Source of the DNA: an uncultured Christensenella sp.
GTDB lineage: Bacteria > Bacillota > Clostridia > Christensenellales > Borkfalkiaceae
Length of the DNA: 13,726 nt
Reading direction: 5' to 3'
Assembly: GCA_910579705.1 (NCBI GenBank)
Contig: CAJTUI010000022.1
Coordinates: forward strand, 1-13,726
Shown here piece after piece: positions 12,001 through 13,726 of the stretch. The notes under the pieces are model-generated. The model saw only the letters and a list, made by a program, of their open reading frames with translations, had not been told where the DNA came from and did no database searches. Both the position numbers and the translations under genes were made by a program. The stretch's first letter is position 1; the number at the start of each line of letters is the position of its first letter.

Positions 12001-13726
12001 GCGGCGTTGGTTGTGGTAAACGCCAGCGTTCCGTCTGCAAGGAAAGAGTATGGCAAGCCCGGGGCAAGTATAGACAGTTGCCCCTGTGTGGCCGGCGACA
12101 GCACCATTGACTGCTCCTGACCGTTATAGTCCACCTCTTTTATCATACCCGACAGACCGACCTGCTTTGGCGTCTGTATGAGCATTTCCTTTATGGTAAA
12201 GGTAAAGGTGAGCGGCGCAGTCGTTCCGTTTGTCCAGGTACAGCCATTAGTGTTTGTTATGAATATCTGTATATTATAAACGTTTTGCAGGTTCTGATAC
12301 AGCGTAAGTCGTCCGTCGTCCGTCCATTCCGCCTCGTACAGACCGTTGGACTCCCAGCTGAGGAACGCCTTGTCGCAGTTTATGAAGGTGACCGACTGGT
12401 CCTGCCCGTTATCGTTCACCGTCTTAGATCGTCGGTTTTCCGCAACGCCGGGCTCCATTAACATTTGCGGTTGGGCTGTGGTCTGCAATCGTAGAATAAA
12501 CGTGAATATTACAGGCCCGCGCGACCCGTCCGCCCACTCGCCCGTGGGCGTGGTCAACGTAATGGTATACGTGCCGGCAACGCTGGTCTGCAACGTAAGA
12601 TTTTTAACTTGCTGTCCGTGGATTGCGCGGTCGTTTATAACAACGTTGTCGCTGCTTGCTTCCCAGTGAAGTACACCCGAGCCCCAGTCGGGATAGAAAC
12701 TTATTTTTGCGGCGGAACCGTCGAAATACTTTGTCTTGGTGTTTCCGCTAATAATTCCGCCGTCGCCCTCGTCAACAATCGTAGGTCTTGCGGGATTTTC
12801 GCGCTCTATTATGATTTCGTTCCACCAGATTTTCGACCAGTAAAGCGCGTTACGGTTAGAGGAACTGGTACAGCCTGTAGGACTCTGTCTATGTCCATAA
12901 TATGAGTAACCCGCTGAAAACTCGTTTGTATTAAGGTTCGAGCCAAACATATAATAGGCACCGGTGGGGGCGTCACCGTCAACAGTGCCGCGTGACCAAT
13001 TAGCCAGACCGGATTTGCCAGAATCGACAATACCACTATAATTATGATCCTCAGCCCAAGCGCTAGCCTGGTTCCAATGGTGACTTTTACAACCCTGATA
13101 TATTGTTATCGTTTCACCAAGTTGAAGATGAACGGTCGCATATCGACCCCAACCGCCTTTACTGGGACGCGTATAAAATTCTGCTTGTTTTGCAGGAATA
13201 GGTACAATTGTACTCATATTACCGTATATATCGCCCCAGCCGTAGACATTGGGGGCGTAGTAAGTCCAACTAGCCATTACTTCAGCCGTAATATCACCGC
13301 GTAAACTACTGGTAATCGACCAGGAAACGTCCGTATCGTAACCGAGGAAATAATAAGTAGCATATTCACCTATATCGTCGGGCGCGATATACCAGTCCTC
13401 GCTTTCGGCCTCCGCCGAAAGACGGACTTCGCCTGCGATATAGGCGTCCTGATATTCGGCTATTTTCGCAGAAAGACTGTTCTCGTCGCAGTCGCAAACC
13501 TCGTCTTCCGAGTGAGTAGGAGCGGCGTTTAAAAGCGCGTTGAGTTCGTCCACGCCTAAATCGTTTGCGTGGGCGTAGAACGAAACAAGCTCGTAATCCA
13601 TTTCGAGCGTATCGGCAATCGCCTGTAACTCAACCTCGTCGAACCGAGGGTCGTACTCCTCCTCTTCTTCCTGCGCGCCCTCATCTGCGGCGGAATCGGC
13701 AGAGGCGTCTTCGCGGCCGCTTTCGG
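1..13726 (-). CDS. Giant repetitive surface protein with MBG/Ig-like beta repeats, partial at both ends
   Basis: Reading the minus strand with codons on plus-strand triplets 3-5 to 13722-13724 gives 4,574 sense codons without a stop; I translated it line by line and found no frameshift. The frame is open at both window edges, so the signal peptide, start codon, C-terminal anchor and stop lie outside. Order: acidic helical segment (residues 1-109 of the fragment), unknown beta module (110-309), about 34 divergent beta repeats (310-4463), then an acidic Pro-rich linker. Repeats carry a Y-D/N-G strand, an A-G-T/S/E-Y strand and a closing strand such as T-F-T-I-x-K or W-K-I-L-P-K, as in MBG / bacterial Ig-like domains. 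I saw no enzyme motif. Known relatives of this architecture are secreted cell-surface proteins; adhesin, stalk or scaffold function is inferred. In-frame ATGs near the right end are not credible starts because coding sequence continues upstream of them. Confidence 0.95.
57..335 (-). other. Low-complexity Pro/Asp/Thr then acidic linker ending in Gly-Trp-Trp
   Basis: After the last repeat the protein turns into a Pro-Asp-Thr stretch (TPEPDPTPDTPDVPD), then a Ser/Ala/Lys patch (S-S-K-A-V-K-A-A-A-A), then a Gly/Asp/Glu-rich stretch ending D-D-D-D-G-W-W at 57-74. Such a segment commonly spans the cell wall just before a C-terminal membrane anchor in Gram-positive surface proteins. The following visible residues (3-56, SILDQYVTVGVDKLELLV) are hydrophobic but interrupted by charged residues and stop at the window edge, so I do not call a transmembrane helix. 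No LPxTG sortase motif is visible up to position 3. Confidence 0.65.
336..881 (-). repeat. A-B repeat pair 3 (units 32 and 33), last repeats before the linker
   Basis: Unit 32 (594-881, 96 residues, A-type) opens TVDLSGVEWSYNSDTKYTY, has L-N-L-P-E-S-L, GRNAGKYITEFRFD and N-N-F-N-P-I-V-I-P, and ends RSITWQIQKR. Unit 33 (336-593, 86 residues, B-type) opens KLEIPVNSEAWVVFDDEPH, has P-E-D-W-E-E-Y-Y-E, Y-E-G-Y-E, GAGAYRFSVSIKAGINTD and V-V-W-V-T-G. Unit 33 runs straight into the linker without its closing T-F-T-I strand, so the last domain is either truncated or its final strand has been replaced. Confidence 0.75.
882..1127 (-). repeat. Repeat 31, short unit
   Basis: Eighty-two residues, the shortest unit. 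It opens IEVAEAKLGDTCVKVIDGY, has a short acidic loop (T-E-D-E-I-K-D-I), NTNVGEYSVVIRLTDGNHFF in place of the Trp anchor, and ends MEITWHIVKA. Its N-V-G-E-Y strand is almost identical to that of unit 30, so the two may be a recent duplication with an insertion into one copy. Confidence 0.7.
1128..1934 (-). repeat. Repeat 30, interrupted by a large Gly/Asp/Tyr-rich insertion
   Basis: A normal unit is split in two. The leading part has DLLLEVEYTGTPHDVLDIS, a helix-like loop (DFFDELVERYGSL), IQTNVGEYELIIKLTDPDS and S-Y-W-D-L-G. The trailing part closes with DPYTIKWNITPV. Between them, at about 1245-1715, lie some 157 residues made of short strand-turn-strand motifs with turns such as D-E-N-G-K-A, D-T-K-G-D-K, D-A-N-G-N-Y, N-N-G-E-Y and D-P-D-G-N-P. 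The insertion has no Y-D-G or A-G-T-Y signature. Where it begins depends on where the closing strand of the host domain resumes, so its edges are uncertain by some ten residues. Confidence 0.65.
1935..2645 (-). repeat. Repeats 28 and 29, divergent units
   Basis: Unit 28 (2328-2645, 106 residues) is the least typical: a Thr/Asp/Tyr-rich start with a helix-like loop (DYDKLTDDAKDLFEY), many Tyr, a Lys-Cys-Ile-Ile-Ile strand, no clear A-G-T-Y strand, and an ending P-V-I-W-M-P-L-P-K. Unit 29 (1935-2327, 131 residues) is B-like: SREFTGKDIEFSIMDWENY, then KVNKAGEYKLTLRFTP, L-S-W-Y-D-S-S and a closing strand YAQTLTYKVTVARLPQ. The Trp-Glu-Asn-Tyr of unit 29 matches that of units 23, 27, 22 and 33. Confidence 0.65.
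2646..3320 (-). repeat. A-B repeat pair 2 (units 26 and 27)
   Basis: Unit 26 (3000-3320, 107 residues, A-type) opens YLDLSKVEWNYKEDDPYVY, contains a helix-like loop G-V-P-E-E-L-K-E-Y-I, TASKVGTYKTVLYLFD and N-N-Y-E-L-G-A-M-P, and ends LEITWQIKQR. Unit 27 (2646-2999, 118 residues, B-type) opens EFTVPEDTFG, then G-N-W-K-F-D-G-K-V-H-E-L-M, the G-W-E-N-Y-L motif, a Y-E-G-Y-E turn, YYLGSYRLTIKIKDGINTD and V-I-W-S-D-G-T-F. The Y-E-G-Y-E and S-I-K/K-I-K-x-G-I-N-T-D anchors return in unit 33. Confidence 0.75.
3321..3884 (-). repeat. Repeats 24 and 25, with helix-bearing loops
   Basis: Unit 24 (3609-3884, 92 residues) opens MLSLPEVSDLTYIGEDGEQ, has an acidic amphipathic helix-like loop (LTEEAYDKLMEEYGDY), then the textbook ITGNTATDAGTYTLYLTIKD, V-R-W-D-N-G and a closing AIDWKILPV. 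Unit 25 (3321-3608, 96 residues) has the B-type opening F-A-T-F-D-G-Y-E-H-S-V-F, a second helix-like loop (DGELSDELAALQKYARL), INAGTYTAVFTLPNSNY and C-W-T-D, and closes SIIWNISRK. Unit 24 contains the sequence closest to the family consensus in the whole protein. Confidence 0.75.
3885..4583 (-). repeat. Repeat 23, irregular unit plus B-like unit, separated by a helical insertion
   Basis: The first part (4140-4583) opens EMEVYDWDLRDESSTVRL, with a Gly/Thr-rich turn (TGNTGGGTEVDLD) and a long Tyr/Pro/Ala-rich strand region, and lacks the G-x-Y strand. Its last 30 residues (4140-4229) look alpha-helical and acidic (TAEEWRVMLGLGDETSDEDL). The second part (3885-4139) is a regular B-like unit: VIYSGRPVTFAIANWENYY, then NDAGSYSITFILKKD, a Trp anchor (R-Y-W-K-K-N-D-D-G) and SFEIRYL. 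The boundary between the two parts is approximate. Confidence 0.6.
4584..5210 (-). repeat. A-B repeat pair 1 (units 21 and 22)
   Basis: Unit 21 (4917-5210, 98 residues, A-type) opens VLDLSLIAWDYDGN, has L-E-N-L-P-E-Y, QAGTYKTTCTI and S-N-Y-A-I-G-D-W-P, and ends LEWKILPK. Unit 22 (4584-4916, 111 residues, B-type) opens RIALPTANGSWTVFDGAQH, has the D-W-E-D-Y-Y motif, a Y-G-Y-K turn, AFHAGAYSLTLSIKNSLN, V-E-W-V-T and ends QTVTFVVDKA. Two later pairs, at 2646-3320 and 336-881, follow the same order and share these anchors. Confidence 0.75.
5211..5528 (-). repeat. Repeat 20, canonical MBG-like unit
   Basis: One hundred and six residues. It opens SFDLDDVVLKYSHTPNGG, has a charged loop with two Lys-Trp/Arg-Glu pairs, then the standard strand TEFTYDGAAHTVEY, the standard YIDAGSYTSKASF and a closing INWVIEKA. 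The Y-D-G strand here is nearly the same as those of units 11 and 15 in the first series, which supports a common origin of both series. Confidence 0.75.
5529..6134 (-). repeat. Repeat 19, probably two fused divergent beta domains
   Basis: About 202 residues between two recognisable closing strands (WEIEPK before, FDFVVEKG at its own end). The first half carries an aromatic strand pair (EKVHYIYYKQVAGGWDEV) and a strand N-Y-V-L-K-F-T-E-E-D. The second half, from about 5846 leftward, has its own Y-Y-N-G-D-K-F-E-A-E-V strand and DPGNYRVKLTLVNV, the usual G-x-Y strand. I read it as two domains with no clear linker between them; an alternative is a single repeat with a large insertion. Confidence 0.55.
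6135..6431 (-). repeat. Repeat 18, first A-type unit of the second series
   Basis: Ninety-nine residues. It opens with YDLSGLEWDYDGNAFTFDG, the clearest example of the A-type opening, followed by a K-S-V-K-L strand, L-P-S-G-L, a Y-V-G-Q-Y-T strand and N-P-N-Y-I-V-P-D in place of the Trp anchor. It closes with WEIEPK. The same opening recurs in the units at 4917-5210, 3000-3320 and 594-881. Confidence 0.75.
6432..7214 (-). repeat. Irregular switch region between the two repeat series (unit 17, two half-domains)
   Basis: A stretch of 261 residues that does not divide like its neighbours. The first part (6786-7214) opens with a Thr/Ala/Pro-rich segment (SVTYAPADPADTVTAG) and ends with an MBG-like strand pair (ISKGTYTVNVVQ, then GNYALANKKSDFKIA). 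The second part (6432-6785) contains a Y-K-I-D-D-G-E-Y turn and GGTYHFSIFLTDEG, which recall Ig/FnIII-like domains that carry a Y-x-x-D-G-G-x-W turn, followed by YAGSYTAKAVIV. After this region the units change style: before it every unit has the W-x-D-G anchor; after it D-L-S-x-x-x-W-D-Y-D-G-N openings appear. The two-domain split is my inference. Confidence 0.55.
7215..9893 (-). repeat. Beta repeats 10-16, Ig/MBG-like, several with enlarged loops
   Basis: Seven units of 152, 121, 113, 116, 118, 152 and 121 residues: 9438-9893, 9075-9437, 8736-9074, 8388-8735, 8034-8387, 7578-8033 and 7215-7577. Anchors are Y-D/N-G strands (FVYDGTHKTITV in 11, VVYNGTKWTDAL in 12, ATYDGRAHTVIL in 15, QEYNGGYVYFYI in 16), G-x-Y strands (DAGTYSVVASL in 12, QPGTYTLTF in 15, EVGTYSVTI in 16) and the Trp (CYWSGQ, ERWQVV, MMWDGL, AEWSDG, MRWDYA, MIWSDN, TQWKDF). 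Unit openings repeat the pattern N/T-P-E/S-I (LNVPEIV, QYATPSI, VLNTPEIV). Units 10 and 15 are about 35 residues longer than the norm owing to polar, Asp/Asn-rich loops in the middle. Confidence 0.75.
9894..11621 (-). repeat. Beta repeats 5-9, Ig/MBG-like
   Basis: Five units of 112, 125, 110, 121 and 108 residues: 11286-11621, 10911-11285, 10581-10910, 10218-10580 and 9894-10217. Unit 6 is the most canonical: a Y-D-G strand (GSLQYDGTAKKFRI), an E-A-G-E-Y strand, then N-F-A-W-T-D-G and a YYFIFTISAKP ending. The Trp anchor is present in all five (YQWDDG, FAWTDG, FRWADP, FCWVGG, YDWNYG). Unit 8 replaces the Y-D-G strand with Y-I-T-N-T-Q-Q, and unit 6 opens with a short Gly/Ser loop. Several units begin with a short strand of the form x-x-P-x-I/V, the linker between consecutive domains. 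Confidence 0.75.
11622..12797 (-). repeat. Beta repeats 1-4, first Ig/MBG-like units after the N-proximal module
   Basis: Four units of 105, 100, 92 and 95 residues: 12483-12797, 12183-12482, 11907-12182 and 11622-11906. Each has an early strand with a Y-D/N-G or related turn (TKYFDGSAAKISF in unit 1, KEVDYNGQEQSMVL in unit 3), a later strand with Y and alternating hydrophobics (VAGTYTITL in unit 1), an invariant Trp (GEWADG, CTWTNG, YVWADQ, YEWAPG) and an ending such as LTFTFTIKEM, TFKFTIRTV or VLVIEKY. Boundaries were set just after that closing strand. Pairwise identity is low outside these anchors. Units 2-3 use some codons unusual for the gene (CTA, CGA), as does the module upstream. Confidence 0.75.
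12798..13397 (-). other. Unrecognised N-proximal beta-rich module of unusual composition
   Basis: Residues 110-309. It starts near DWYIAPDD, is rich in Tyr, Trp, Gly and Ser, and contains a clear pair of strands (RYATVHLQLGETITIYQG) followed by Gly/Asn/Ser-rich loops and a closing strand rich in Trp and Ile (YWSKIWWNEIIIERE). Two Cys flank the loop-rich half (Q-G-C-K and T-G-C-T). It lacks the Y-D-G / A-G-T-Y pattern of the repeats that follow, so it is a different domain; a jelly-roll or carbohydrate-binding-like fold is possible but only guessed. By hand count 12841-13320 is about 46% GC, and codons AGT, GGT, CAA, ACA and ATA, uncommon in most of the gene, are frequent here. As the only non-repeat folded domain visible, it is the best candidate for the functional tip. 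Confidence 0.6.
13398..13724 (-). other. Acidic, probably helical N-proximal segment
   Basis: Residues 1-109 of the visible fragment. It begins with an Ala/Asp/Glu/Ser-rich stretch containing five Glu in a row, then a segment with the heptad-like look of two or three amphipathic helices (DEVELQAIADTLEMDYELV, then LGVDELNALLNAAP), a Cys-Asp-Cys-Asp motif, and a last helix-like stretch (SLSAKIAEYQDAYIAGEV). It lies upstream of the first beta module, where a region just after the signal peptide would be expected. I do not recognise a family. The two closely spaced Cys could bind a metal or form a disulfide, but nothing else supports either. The true N terminus is outside the window. Confidence 0.6.

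Noticed and set aside
12798..13397. The N-proximal module as a named glycine-rich or lectin domain
   Set aside because: Gly/Ser-rich loops and one strand pair are not enough to assign a family by eye.
13520..13620. In-frame Met codon in the acidic segment as a possible translation start
   Set aside because: The frame stays open and protein-like upstream to the window edge, and starting here would remove any signal peptide from an apparently secreted protein.
1..13726. CRISPR array, insertion sequence, tRNA or rRNA, promoter, terminator or attachment site
   Set aside because: No regularly spaced identical repeats, transposase-like product, cloverleaf or inverted repeat with T-tract was seen, and the coding frame fills the window with no intergenic gap.

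Overview
The whole window lies inside one very large protein-coding gene on the minus strand. Read on that strand in the frame whose codons occupy plus-strand triplets 3-5 through 13722-13724, there are 4,574 consecutive sense codons with no stop. Neither the start codon nor the stop codon is in the window. The visible product is about 0.5 MDa and looks like a secreted, surface-anchored, repeat-built protein. I saw no other gene, RNA gene, mobile element, CRISPR array, promoter or terminator, and there is no intergenic DNA.

Layout in protein order, from the right end of the window to the left: (1) an acidic, probably helical N-proximal segment (13398-13724); (2) a beta-rich module of about 200 residues that I do not recognise, with lower GC and different codons (12798-13397); (3) sixteen divergent beta-sandwich-like repeats, most of 92-125 residues, each with a Trp near its last third and each ending in a T-F-T-I-x-K-like strand (7215-12797); (4) an irregular switch region (6432-7214); (5) a second series of repeats with a different style (336-6431), containing three copies of an alternating A-B pair, short amphipathic helices in loops and one large Gly/Asp/Tyr-rich insertion; (6) a Pro/Asp/Thr then Asp/Glu-rich linker ending in Gly-Trp-Trp (57-335), after which the window ends, probably just before the C-terminal membrane or wall anchor.

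The repeats resemble the MBG / bacterial Ig-like family (Y-D/N-G strand, then x-A-G-T-Y-T strand, then N-Y or W-x-D-G and a closing strand). Such domains are common in giant surface proteins of uncultured gut Clostridia and related Bacillota. That family resemblance, the moderately GC-rich codon use and the linker suggest an uncultured Bacillota (Clostridia-like) host, but a single gene cannot settle taxonomy. No catalytic motif is visible. The likely role is a long stalk, adhesin or scaffold that displays the N-proximal module away from the cell. This role is inference.
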